A stretch of 10,163 bases of DNA from Cyclostephanos tholiformis (lineage: Eukaryota > Bacillariophyta > Thalassiosirophyceae > Thalassiosirales > Thalassiosiraceae). Positions 1-8,089 of the stretch are shown piece after piece. Where the stretch lies: positions 1 to 10,163 of the forward strand of contig JALLPB010001917.1 in assembly GCA_036939975.1 (NCBI GenBank), in the 5' to 3' direction. A program made the translations under genes and the position numbers. How positions within the stretch are numbered: position 1 is the stretch's first letter; each line of letters starts with the position of its first letter. The notes beneath the pieces were generated by a model. It searched no databases and was not told the origin of the DNA. It was given only the letters and a program-made list of their open reading frames with translations.

Positions 1-12
1 GGTGTTCTTTTT

Positions 13-38
13 GGATGGTTGACCCTTGTCGACCATCC
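13..38. repeat. 10-bp stem hairpin near the left edge
   Basis: Arms at 13-22 and 29-38 are complementary at nine of ten positions plus one G-T pair, with a six-base loop CCCTTG. It sits at the edge of the window, so it may be one end of a larger structure. No gene is attached to it. Function unknown. Confidence 0.5.
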
Positions 39-88
39 GTTTGTACTATTCCTGCATAGCAAATGCCACGATATGGTAGTTACTGCTA

Positions 89-215
89 CGACATGTCGGC
101 AAGTAGGTAACAACACGACATACGACACAGAATAAAAGAACCCGACATCACATGATGTCTCCGACACGTCGGCCATGTCAGGCCATCGTGTCGGGAAGAC
201 ATATGAAATGTCTTC
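89..215. repeat. Cluster of GACA/TGTC hairpins and palindromes
   Basis: Several inverted repeats built from the same word lie in about 130 bp. There is a perfect 10-bp palindrome CGACATGTCG at 89-98. Arms 141-147 and 189-195 (CCCGACA/TGTCGGG) enclose the smaller hairpins 144-150/153-159 and 161-165/168-172. An 8-bp perfect stem GAAGACAT/ATGTCTTC occupies 195-202 and 208-215 with a five-base loop. Nested and adjacent stems of one sequence type suggest a foldback element, a MITE remnant or the end of a Helitron-like element. I cannot identify the family. Confidence 0.5.
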
Positions 216-523
216 AAAACCAACTATTGCCGACATCTAAAATGGCGACCTTTCCAGCTAAGGTATTGGGGATGTCACAGTGTGAGGTGCAACTCCTCAG
301 ATAAAAAAAGGGTGGGATAGGAATTAGAGAAGGGCTAGTATGATTATTCCAGTTTTTACTTGCTTTTTGTGTGCCCAAACCAGCCTCAAAATTACAGGGA
401 ATGTCCAATCCTCATCTCCATTAGGTTTTGGGAGGAAAGGAGATGATGATGACCTCATAAATTTGTGGAAATTGTCACTTCACATTTTCTAGGTGAGACT
501 CAATCTTCTACTTCTATTTTGGA
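216..523. other. Gene-free stretch, nothing recognised
   Basis: I see no convincing reading frame, RNA gene or clear repeat between the hairpin cluster and the decayed Gly-rich frame that begins at 524. A minus-strand open stretch at 214-408 has no recognisable motif and is probably chance. Confidence 0.5.
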
Positions 524-1159
524 ATGAGTGGCAGAGGAGGAGGATGTGGTGGTCTAGGCGGCGGTGCTCAAGGGAGTGGCCAAGGAAGCAGCCAAGGAGG
601 GGAGTACTACAGTAATAAGTATGGCGGTGTTTGTCATGGATGGGGGGACAAGGTGTTAGCTTCAGTGGAAGCAGTAACAGAAGCAATGTGGGCAGTGATG
701 AGACCAACAGTTCTGTTGTGGTGACAGTGGTGGCAGCTCATCTCCCCCAAAGCATTTGGTGGAAACATAACACCTTTCTGTTGGCGGGATCAACGCAGCT
801 GTCAATGGCAGTGGTGGCAGTGGCAGCAGCTCCTTCCTGCCATAAGAGTTTGATGCAGGCAGAAATAATGGTGGGATGCAAACATCATTGATAGAACTAT
901 TGCATGGGTTGGATGGCAAGAAATGCCCAACATACCACAACCTACAGTTCTTTTATACCAAGGGTTGGGTCAATGACACTGAGGGCTACAGTCTCTACAT
1001 TGCCAAGGCACAAAGCAATCCCTTTGCCAAGCCCACATGTTGATGCATCATTATCACTAGCACAATGGGCAAATTTCCTCCCATTTCTTACCAGAATAAA
1101 ATCAGGAGTGTGGCATTTGGGGATTATCTTAATCACAGGCTTTTTGATTGTTGGCTAGT
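524..1159 (+). pseudogene. Broken Gly/Ser-rich protein with unknown C-terminal domain
   Basis: Not recognised. Coding-like character moves through three frames. From ATG 524 the frame is Gly-rich (start MSGRGGGCGG). It passes near 655 into a Ser/Asn-rich stretch, then near 720 into the frame used to the end, with words such as NGSGGSGSSS. That last frame has stops at 768-770 and 843-845, then runs from 849 through a complex sequence including CPTYHNLQFFY, GWVNDTEGYSLYIAKAQ and GDYLNHRLFDC. One more TGA at about 1038 precedes the final TAA at 1167-1169. A low-complexity linker followed by a compact globular-looking region is a normal protein layout, so this is likely a decayed gene rather than chance. 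It may be a mobile-element ORF or a host gene. The true start is not certain because ATG 524 is only the first Met of the Gly-rich frame. Confidence 0.45.
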
Positions 1160-1240
1160 AGCGTGCTAATTCCTCCCTAATATGCTCCTTGAAAGTAGCC
1201 CCCTCTCACCATCCCATCTTTTGTGGGTTCCCTGCCGGGC

Positions 1241-1262
1241 AAAAAGCCTAATTAGGCTTTTT
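1241..1262. repeat. Perfect 22-bp palindrome followed by T run
   Basis: Each 11-base arm is AAAAAGCCTAA or its exact complement, with no loop, and T residues continue beyond the right arm. It lies just past the end of the broken frame 524-1159. In bacteria this would suggest a rho-independent terminator, but the context is eukaryotic. A transposon end or a cruciform-forming site is as likely. Confidence 0.55.
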
Positions 1263-1407
1263 TTGCAATGGCATTTAGATGAATCCTGGACTATTCCTAA
1301 GAACCTAATCATTGAATAAAACAACCACTGGGGGTGTTCCAAAAATACTGGCACTTCAAAACCTGGTGTCGGTAGGCCAGTAACTCCACGTGAAGAGCTA
1401 TAGTTGC

Positions 1408-1429
1408 TCTTAATATCATGATATTAAGA
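1408..1429. repeat. Second perfect 22-bp palindrome
   Basis: Arms are TCTTAATATCA and its exact complement, meeting without a loop, with symmetry ending at C1407/A1430. It is unrelated in sequence to the palindrome 150 bp to its left. Function unknown. Confidence 0.55.
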
Positions 1430-1620
1430 AGGCCAAATTAGGTTCTAACTTTAACCCATGCTGGGTCATGCCTGGACATTGCTGATGGACAATCCAAGCG
1501 CACAAATCCCAAGGAGGGGCACATACAATCTATATGTGGTTGTCACCACCAATACTCTGTATCAGCAGAATGACCATCTCATCCGGTGACATCAGGCATG
1601 ACAAATCATCAATTTGTTAA

Positions 1621-1955
1621 TAGTCACAGCTTGGTTGGGAAATCCGGTGGAATTCCACCAGAATTCCAAATTCTGAACCTTTTTGGCTGGAATTTTTGTT
1701 GGAATTCAATTTTGTGATCATAAGAATAGAAATGCTAAAAATCTGTTTCCGATTACCGGTATAGTATACTGGTCCTAAGTAGAAAAACTACTGAATTCCG
1801 TTGGAATTTAGATTTCTTGTTTTCTCTCCAAAGAGATTTTCCAAAGGTTTTCTGACCAGAATTTTTGGAATTCCGGCCAGAATCGGAATTCCGCTTCCAA
1901 TGAAGGGGTCACAGAAATCAGAAAAAATCAGAGTTCCCAACAAACAGTCATAGTA
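1621..1955. mobile_element. MITE or foldback-like block rich in GAATTC palindromes
   Basis: The block is bounded by an inverted repeat, GTTGGGAA at 1634-1641 and TTCCCAAC at 1934-1941, with looser similarity just outside. Inside are six GAATTC sites (1650, 1661, 1702, 1793, 1868, 1886), three of them within GGAATTCC. There is also a 14-bp perfect palindrome at 1646-1659, a 9-bp stem around 1755-1773 and many GGAATTT half-sites. It has no reading frame. A short non-coding block with inverted ends and internal self-complementarity fits a non-autonomous DNA element. The exact ends and target-site duplication are not clear. Confidence 0.4.
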
Positions 1956-1999
1956 TATTCAAGTTTTAACAATAAATACCCATTACATAGTATATAAGT

Positions 2000-3022
2000 T
2001 GATTGTTGTATGCTTAGTTGCCAGGAGTGGGGCCCTATGACAGCCATAGGAGGATGGGATCCACCATGGTCGACTGATGCAGTGATCTGCACTGTGAAGG
2101 AAACGCCCCTCCTGCTCCTTTCCCACCTCCTGTGTCACTGCTGCTGCCACACATCATGCCTTAACAATGTCCCTTCTGGTTCCGGGTGGACACTGCAAAA
2201 CAGCTGATTCAGTGTGGAAGCTGCCAAGCAAGATGGCTCAGTTGCCACCAATGATGCTCCTCCTCACCTCACCGGAGAATATTACGAAACATCCAGTACT
2301 CACCCAGCATATGCTATATAGGCAACAAGATATCACATGACACAGACTCCCATCAATGAAATGTGAATACAGTAGTTTGATTAAATGATAAATAATAATA
2401 TCCCTATTTTAACAACATAGTCTTATGGAAAATACTATGGCTAGATGTTGCTTGTGGCAGCACCGAGACTGGGGGACCATGGTGGCCTTGGGACAATGGT
2501 TTTTAAAAACTTGACCGGTGTGAATGCACCAACAGCATGAACCCACAATGTGGATCAATGCACTCAGGTCCTTCTATCAAGAGCAGCACATGCAGCAGCC
2601 ACCCCTACCACCATCATGACCAGCTGCAGCAATATCATCAGAATGCTGATGAATACACATGTTGACGTTGTTGGCATGAACAAGGAGAACATGGGGCACC
2701 AATGTGAGTTACATGAGTGCTGCAGTAACAAGGTTCAGGTGACCACAAAGGTAAAAATTGTTAAGAAGAGGATGGTCTATAGAGACAGGGGGGAATAAGG
2801 CAACGTCCTTGCTGTTTATCTTGTTGCTAATGAGGTTATTGGGTGCAATGTGGGGTTCTTAGCCCAGCATCTGGCATCTAGGGGGGTGGATGATTATGAA
2901 GGGCTCTATGCCCATGTAATCAATGTGTATTCAAAAGAGTGCAAAAGCTCCACAAAACAACAAAGTTTCATAGAAATGAGGGGTGTTGTGTTACTAAGAT
3001 TCTAGGTGATCGTGCCAGTTTT
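2000..3022 (+). pseudogene. Broken Pro/Gln/His-rich protein with a possible HIRAN-like domain
   Basis: Not firmly recognised. Several frames in succession look coding. Around 2096-2150 there is a Pro-rich stretch (APPAPFPPPV), followed after a stop by FWFRVDTAKQLIQCGSCQ with a CxxC pair. Around 2565-2640 come Gln/His-rich words (QEQHMQQPPLPP, DQLQQYHQNADEY). A more compact region in one frame runs from about 2720 to 2960, interrupted only by a TAA at 2796-2798. Its key words are VKIVKKRMVYRDRG, GNVLAVYLV, VGFLAQHLASR and DDYEGLYAHVINVYS. A shift then gives KFHRNEGCCVTKILGDR to about 3022. The pattern of a charged strand, an AVYL strand and VGFLxxHLA recalls the HIRAN fold (DNA-end binding), but this is a weak resemblance by eye. 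At least three shifts and several stops show it is dead. Confidence 0.4.
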
Positions 3023-3029
3023 TCTGTTT

Positions 3030-3174
3030 GATAATATATTATTAATATTATTATCTAGGTAATCAACAATGATGTAATTAATAATTATACTATATTGAAT
3101 TATTCATCTCAAGCGATACTATATTGATCACTGACTAGGGTATAATATTATTATGAATTAAAACCTACTTACTA
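3030..3174. repeat. AT-rich spacer with a 12-bp direct repeat
   Basis: This short AT-rich stretch separates the broken plus-strand frame from the 3' end of the minus-strand transposase. The 12-mer ATACTATATTGA occurs at 3087-3098 and 3116-3127. Between the copies is the 11-base palindrome TGAATTATTCA. It could contain the transposon's right-hand end or polyadenylation region, but I could not match inverted termini. Confidence 0.35.
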
Positions 3175-4513
3175 TCATTCCTTGGGTTGGTCCAGGATGT
3201 ACAAAAAGTTGTACTTCTTCCATGCATTGTGAATCATCTTAGCATGGATGTTGCACTTGGCCACAATGATCCATCCAGTGACATTGTGATAGATCAAGTT
3301 GGCTGTGGGCTTGTTGGGATCTTGGACCATCATCAAATTGCGGAACTGCACCTTCAGCTTGGGTTTGAAGGGTTTGTTGAAGCCCACATCTATGGGCTGG
3401 ACAAGCCCGGTGCATCCAGGGTGGATGAAGTCAACCTCGACACCAAGTGCTTGGATGGCATTAACAATGCTACCTTTTAGGTGAACACTGAACAAGTCAA
3501 GCAAAATAATAGGGATGATTCCAGGCCAGGTGGGACGTTGTCAGTGACATAGGGCTTGAGGATACCTCAACTCAATTGAGCATGATGCTCTCATCAAACC
3601 ATGCCTTTTTCTGGACAGTCCTGTGGGTATGTTGGAAGCTCATGCTTTGTGATGGTTCCATTTGGCGTCCCTGTTGTTGTTCGTAGCACAGCACACGGCA
3701 AAGCATACAAGCATTAGTATGATATTAAAAACAGGTCTTTGTCAAATTTGCACTCACCTTTAAACACCCCCATAGATTTCACCTTTCTTTCTGATGCAGT
3801 GATGGTGGCGGCAACAGCCATGCACATGATATCATTTGTTGACATGCGCAAGTTGACAGTGCATGTGCCGATGCACTTGATAGTGCTGCTATTATCCATT
3901 GAATAGTACATCAGAGTCTGGTCCATGTTTAGGATTAAGTCAGGATGATGTGAGCCATCTTCAAGTCAGAGGCAAATATACTCAAGGAATTCCTTTGCCT
4001 TGGCTTTCTTCCTTGCAAGGGTCACCCTGAGCTTTGTGTGTTGCTACATGGTGGGTGAGGTTGTTCTTTGTCAAGAAATTAGAGATACATATCTTGGCAG
4101 CACCAAGCACCAAGACTCTTGTCAAGGATCACTGGCCTCAACTGACCAGCCCTCCTTAAAAGCTTGAAGCAATTAACCTCAAATCCCTTATGATCCACTC
4201 CTCAATGTAATTGAGGAGGTCCATCTCAACATCATTAAGCAGGTCCAAAGGCCCTTCATGCAATGAAAATTTGTTGCCAGTCTTGGGGTTTGCTTTAAGG
4301 TCATCCTTTGCCTTGACCCATCAAGTTAGGCATGAAGGTCAACTTGAAGGACAAAAGCAGTTTGATGCCCTTGTCAACTTGAAGCTTCTCAAAAACAGCA
4401 AGGATGTTCAGCTTCTCCAACTTAGTGTACCTGTGATGATGCAGGTTCTCCCCTTCCTTTCTTTGGGCAAAGCAAGCAGATGCAAAGCCTCCTGGGTTGT
4501 AGATGACCTTCAT
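3175..4513 (-). pseudogene. pogo/Tigger-like DDE transposase, frameshifted
   Basis: Remains of a cut-and-paste transposase of the Tc1/mariner superfamily, pogo branch (CENP-B-like DNA-binding part plus DDE_1 catalytic part). In protein order, starting near Met at 4513, there is a first helix-turn-helix (YTKLEKLNILAVFEKLQVDK). Next comes a linker with NDVEMDLLNYIEEW near 4230-4180, and a second Tc5/CENP-B-type helix-turn-helix (GFEVNCFKLLRRAGQL, NNLTHHVATHKAQ). The catalytic part follows. First Asp is in MDQT at 3926-3915, second in LDLFSVH at 3501-3481 (Asp 3498-3496), third in QPIDVGFNKPFK (Asp 3390-3388). About 35 residues separate the last two, usual for the superfamily. The C-terminus ends at a stop just before 3175. 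Length (about 445 codons) is near family size, but at least four frameshifts plus stops break it. The catalytic residues survive. Confidence 0.85.
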
Positions 4514-4789
4514 ATTGGCGGAGAAGGAAGTATGAATGGGAAAAGTGAATCAAAAAGAAATGTGAAAGGAAATAGAAGTTGTGTTGGGTTGTGTGAGTTC
4601 ATATGACACACATCTGATTTACAGGGCTTTCTAAAGGGCTTTCTACAGGGGACACTATACCAAAATTGGCATCAGACCCGGGGTGCACCAAAAAATAAAC
4701 AGGGAATAAGCAATTTGGGCTCATGTAGGAACTATACAAAAAACTATTTTATCCACTTAGCACTTTTAGCCTCCCATTTATGAGACAGC
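4514..4789. other. Non-coding stretch upstream of the transposase
   Basis: This is where the transposase promoter and outer terminus should be. I find an 11-bp direct repeat AGGGCTTTCTA at 4623-4633 and 4635-4645, and the string GGGGTGCACCAAAAAATA at 4680-4697. The latter resembles GGGGTGTTCCAAAAATA at 1331-1347, in the same orientation. No inverted partner was found near 3000-3170, so the transposon's ends remain undefined. Confidence 0.35.
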
Positions 4790-5345
4790 ATAATGTGGAC
4801 CTTGTTTAAACAGCATGTAGGCCTTATACAGCTAGGGGTTCAGGCGGGAATGAAAAAATCCAACCCTGTAGCTTTTTATGTAGGAATCAGTTCAAAAAGG
4901 ATAAAAAACATAAACACTACCACAACCACAGCCATCCCCACCATGGCAAGCTTTTGCCCCCTCCAACAACACTGATATTTTATTTACAGCCCATCAAATG
5001 CAAATGCAAATACAAATGCAATATGGACAAGAGGTTGGGCAAGGACATGGTTGAAGCATTTTAATTCAATCGTATTACTAATAGAATAATTAATTAATAT
5101 ATAAACCATGCTATTATTTATGATGGACTAAAATGGAAGTAACTCGACAGCAATTTTTACAACCGTACCACCATGGGGATAGGGCAAGAAGCACATCAAT
5201 TGATGGAGCATATTGGTGGCTTTGTGCAAAGCCCCTAAATGCCACCACCAGGCAAGTGCTTACACCATATCACTTTAGACCCTGGCAGATGCCATGGTCA
5301 TCGTCATCAGCACAACAAAAAAACACAACACACAACTAGGTTTTA
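4790..5345 (+). pseudogene. Decayed Pro/Gln/His-rich coding fragments
   Basis: Not recognised. One open stretch from 4920 to the TGA at 5052-5054 reads PQPQPSPPWQAFAPSNN and later QMQMQIQMQYGQ. Further on, 5133-5339 has an open frame from ATG 5133 with YHHGDRARSTSIDGAYWW and PYHFRPWQMPWSSSS. A neighbouring frame gives QEAHQLMEHIGGFVQSP. Composition is like the Gln/His/Pro-rich part at 2096-2640 on the same strand, so the two may have been one gene split by the pogo insertion, though no shared sequence proves this. It could also be chance reading of low-complexity DNA. Confidence 0.25.
4995..5018 (+). repeat. Four-copy hexamer tandem repeat CAAATG
   Basis: Three CAAATG units and one CAAATA unit stand in a row, then CAATAT. 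Read in the open frame from 4920 it encodes alternating Gln and Met/Ile. Such a microsatellite could have grown inside a former Gln-rich coding region. Confidence 0.6.
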
Positions 5346-5381
5346 GCTAGCATTTATTGTACTTTTTTGCTAGTTATTTGC

Positions 5382-5531
5382 ATGGATTTTGTAACACAAA
5401 ACGGACTCTCTACTCAGCTCATTGATGCAATGAGCTTTGTCAAAAAGTGGTTTGAGAACATTGTAGCGAACAAGCAGGTAATTTTTGATTTTTTCAGATT
5501 TTTGAGTGGACAAAATTGGCAAAGGTATTAA
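5382..5531 (+). CDS. Small open frame of 49 codons, unknown
   Basis: An ATG at 5382 opens a frame to TAA at 5529-5531. It begins MDFVTQNGLSTQLIDAM, then KKWFENIVANKQV, and the first 32 or so residues have a mixed, protein-like composition. After CAG|GTAATT at 5478 it becomes Phe-rich, as if reading non-coding AT-rich DNA, so it may be the end of a former exon with a donor site at 5478. I found no acceptor or continuation that I trust. It may instead be chance. Confidence 0.2.
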   Translation: MDFVTQNGLSTQLIDAMSFVKKWFENIVANKQVIFDFFRFLSGQNWQRY

Positions 5532-5580
5532 TTTTTTACAAAGCCTGAAAAAACTGTCCGCAGATATGCCACCATAGCTG

Positions 5581-6600
5581 TTATGCTGTTAAAAGCCTAA
5601 CAAGCCTACCAGGCCAGGAACCTATTTGGATTTGCATGTTCAAGTAGCCAGCTTGGGTTAGGGCTAGGGCATTTGCGCCTCTGCTGTGAAGGGAGTGTGT
5701 GTTGATTCTCTTGATAGGAATGCCTTTATTGGTTGGGTGCTTTAATTTGACAGCCACCAACTTGAGTGCCCTGCTGATGATCTCTGCCATTACATTTGCT
5801 TTTGTGCCCTCAGTCCAATAGGATGAGAAGAAAGCTTTTGTAACAGCCCCATGATGTCTGAGGTGGAGGAACAGCATCCTAGTGCATAAGCTGGGCAAAG
5901 GTAGTCATTGCCATTGGCTTCCTGGTAGTTGCAGATCATTTTCCACATTCTTTTGGTTTTCCAATTTCAGTGTTGCCCCATTGGCCATGATGATTAGATA
6001 TGCTGGAGCGCATCATGGGAGACAGCTGAGTTGACTGTGCACAGTGCAACATTCTTTTTGAAGGAGGTGATGTCCTCAAATTTGAATTGCATGTCTGTTT
6101 TGTTTTGTGCACCCTTTCCTTAACCATATACTTGTTGATGTGTAGGAGATTGTTGAACATGATGAGGGTCAGATCCCCAATGGCCCGGTCAACAAGTTCC
6201 ATGGCCAAGGCATTTCATACCTAGTCTGCAAGAAGTTCAGGGATGCCGGCCTTGACAGGTAGCTGTTTTGTTGTTGGGAGTCCACTTGTTGCCATCCATT
6301 GTACATCTGTTGTAGCCTGGGTAGGACTTTCTTCCTCCCCATTCCCTTTGCTGGGTTTTTGCCACAGGCCAGCACAACTCCTGTCCAATGGCTGTGGGAC
6401 TCACTTCTTCCCTCTCCCATGAGCCCCTCCACAGCAGCAGATGAAGGGGGTGAATATGGTGAGGACCCACATGAGTGTTGCTTACCCAACTCCCTGTGAG
6501 AAGGGGACAGTCCCAAAGGCTGAACATAATTTGCCCAAAGTCCCCAGGTTGTTGCCCTATTTTTGGAAGTCGCTGCCACTCATCCAGCAGAGAACGACCC
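5581..6600 (-). pseudogene. Tyrosine recombinase of a retroelement, catalytically dead
   Basis: Remains of a phage-integrase-type tyrosine recombinase, which would cut and rejoin DNA during element integration. The N-terminal DNA-binding part is visible from about 6579 (TSKNRATTWGLWANYVQPLG) to KAGIPELLAD near 6240. The catalytic part begins at 6208 (ELVDRAIGDLTLI). The first catalytic Arg position reads LLHINKY at 6148-6128, with His (6142-6140) where related proteins have LLRxGEY. KQTCNSN and IERVNTHSLRSGG-like regions follow. The second box reads THSLHSRGANALA, keeping the first His (5697-5695) but with His (5688-5686) in place of Arg. The H/W box Trp is kept in QIGSWPG (5616-5614). The nucleophilic Tyr is not found before the stop at 5581-5583. 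Several frameshifts and stops are present. Family recognition rests on motif memory, not a search. Confidence 0.75.
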
Positions 6601-7256
6601 TTCATTAGTGTATGCCATGAGGGAGGCCTCATGCAATGTGCTTGACCAGCTCCTGCACCATAGGTATGACAAGAACAATGACATTGTCCATGTAAAATTT
6701 GACAACATACTACAGCCTTTTTTGTACTGTCATATCATTCACCGGGCCTTGGCTCATCAAATTGGGAGTGATCCAATCTTTGTCTCAATTTAATCCACTG
6801 TGACATCACATTCAGAGTATGATGCAGCACAAAAATATGATGGTGATTGAACCAATCCTATGTGTAATGAGGCTGGAACAATTGGGCATCTGTGTCTGTG
6901 TTGGCAGTTAAGGAGCCAGAAATCATCCTGAATGTCCCATTTTGCCAAGAGTATGTTTTCATCATAAATGACCTTGGCAAAAGCTTGTATAATCATTTGA
7001 AAGAGTGTCAGAGCTGAGCTGATCAAGCTTCTCAGTGGTATATTGACAGAGTCTACCACACCATTGTCCTCAAGATGATCTGCAAAGGATAAGATGAGGA
7101 TTGAGTAGTATGCACATGATTTGTGGGGGATTGTCATGCCCCAAGAAACCTTTAGTTGGCATGGATGATCTCAGCACAATCTGACCTTGTCCTGGACCTC
7201 AGCCACAAAATGTGCAATAGTGTGGCTCTAGAACCAACTCTTGTGGCCTCCAGTCA
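6600..7256 (-). pseudogene. Reverse transcriptase remnant of the same retroelement
   Basis: A decayed reverse transcriptase palm and fingers region, which copied element RNA into DNA. From 7137 the frame reads IPHKSCAYYSILILSFAD, then SVNIPLRSL, IIQAFAKV and AKWDIQDDFW (first catalytic Asp at 6936-6934). SLHIGLVQSPSYFCAAS follows. The YxDD box follows after stops and a shift as YMDN at 6694-6683, flanked by VKF and VIVLVIP, so its second Asp is Asn. Upstream, around 7256-7140, DWRPQELVLEP and IAHFVAEVQDKVRL probably form the N-terminal part. The order IPHKS, KWDIxDxFW, SLxxGxxxSPxxFCAA, YxDD matches an RT family I associate with algal genomes. Only about 30 codons separate YMDN from the recombinase, so thumb and RNase H seem to be missing. 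Confidence 0.75.
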
Positions 7257-8075
7257 ATTGCTACTTGTATTTTGGCAAAAGTTTAATCTCACCCCATGCT
7301 GGTGGGGCAGCTGAACTGTTCCCAGTCAGCCAGCAAGCCAGCCAGCCAAACCATGTGGTGCCATTTTTGATCAGTTTGAAGTATTTTAGTGTCCCTCCCA
7401 ATATTCTTGTTGCAATATCATGTCCCCTCAGTGTGTGGTCAGTTGTGATGAAAATTTGTTGCCTTAGTTGTGCCTTGTCCCAGTCGCACTTGTTTTGCTT
7501 GCATGTGATGTCTGCTGTTGCCAATGTTGTGATGTTGCCCATCGTCTCAATCGTGCGGTGATAGTAGTTTGGTTATTTTTCCATCTGCAGGTTGTGTAGT
7601 AGGCATTGTTTGATGCATCATTAGTGGTTGTGTGGCCCATTCCTATTGTTTTTTGATGGACAACCCCCTATCACCTTGGAAGTCTTTGTATTGAAAAGGA
7701 GCAGCCATTGCTCAAGATTGCCCAAGTGATTCCTGGATGAGGTGGACCTCACAGAGACTCAGTGCCACACAGATTTGGTAGTTTGTAGCAGTCCTTGTAA
7801 TAATCAAACTCTGCCACAAACAGCTCTACACTAATGCACAAAAAGTGTTGACACTCAGCCAAAGTTCAATATAGGTGTCTGGCAGCAGACTAGGTGAGGT
7901 CTTTTGGCACCACCACACCTCATTGAATTGTGCAGTATGGGCCATTGCATGTCAAGCCTCCTCATGATCCTTGACAGTCTCCACCTTGTGCATCATTACA
8001 TTGGAATCTTAGAGTAATTGGCAATTTTCTCCATTCAGGCAGTATTTCTCATGAAAGTCGTACATATAAATTCCT
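7257..8075 (-). pseudogene. Decayed ORF1/Gag-like region upstream of the reverse transcriptase
   Basis: Upstream of the RT on the same strand, coding-like words shift between frames. They include YMYDFHEKYCLNGENC near 8070, NVMMHKVETVKDHEEA, AHTAQFNEVWW, TSPSLLPDTYIELWLSVN, LFVAEFDYYKDCYKLPNL, then GMGHTTTNDASNNAYY and CDWDKAQLRQQIFITTDHT. None is a motif I know. The position, just 5' of an RT, is that of the Gag-like ORF1 in DIRS and LTR-type elements, and this is the only basis for the name. I see no CCHC knuckle. The left boundary of the element on the minus strand is taken as the point near 8090 where composition changes. Confidence 0.4.
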
Positions 8076-8089
8076 ACAGAATGATAATG

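Noticed and set aside
1241..1262. Rho-independent terminator
   Set aside because: The shape fits, but the window is eukaryotic in content, so this mechanism does not apply.
3187..3480. Plus-strand open frame of 97 codons
   Set aside because: It is the antisense of the transposase region that encodes QPIDVGFNKPFK on the minus strand.
4211..4606. Plus-strand open frame of 131 codons
   Set aside because: It lies opposite the transposase N-terminal helix-turn-helix region and has no recognisable motif.
2061..5176. Three CCACCATGG strings (2061, 4938, 5168) as strong translation starts
   Set aside because: None opens a convincing long frame; they fit His/Pro-rich codon usage or chance.
5478..5497. 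GT-AG intron after the small frame from 5382
   Set aside because: It would be only 20 bases long, too short for a spliceosomal intron, and the sequence after it is not coding-like.
6237..6632. Minus-strand open frame of 131 codons as a gene of its own
   Set aside because: It overlaps the recombinase N-terminal frame; parts of both frames belong to one frameshifted recombinase, so it is not separate.
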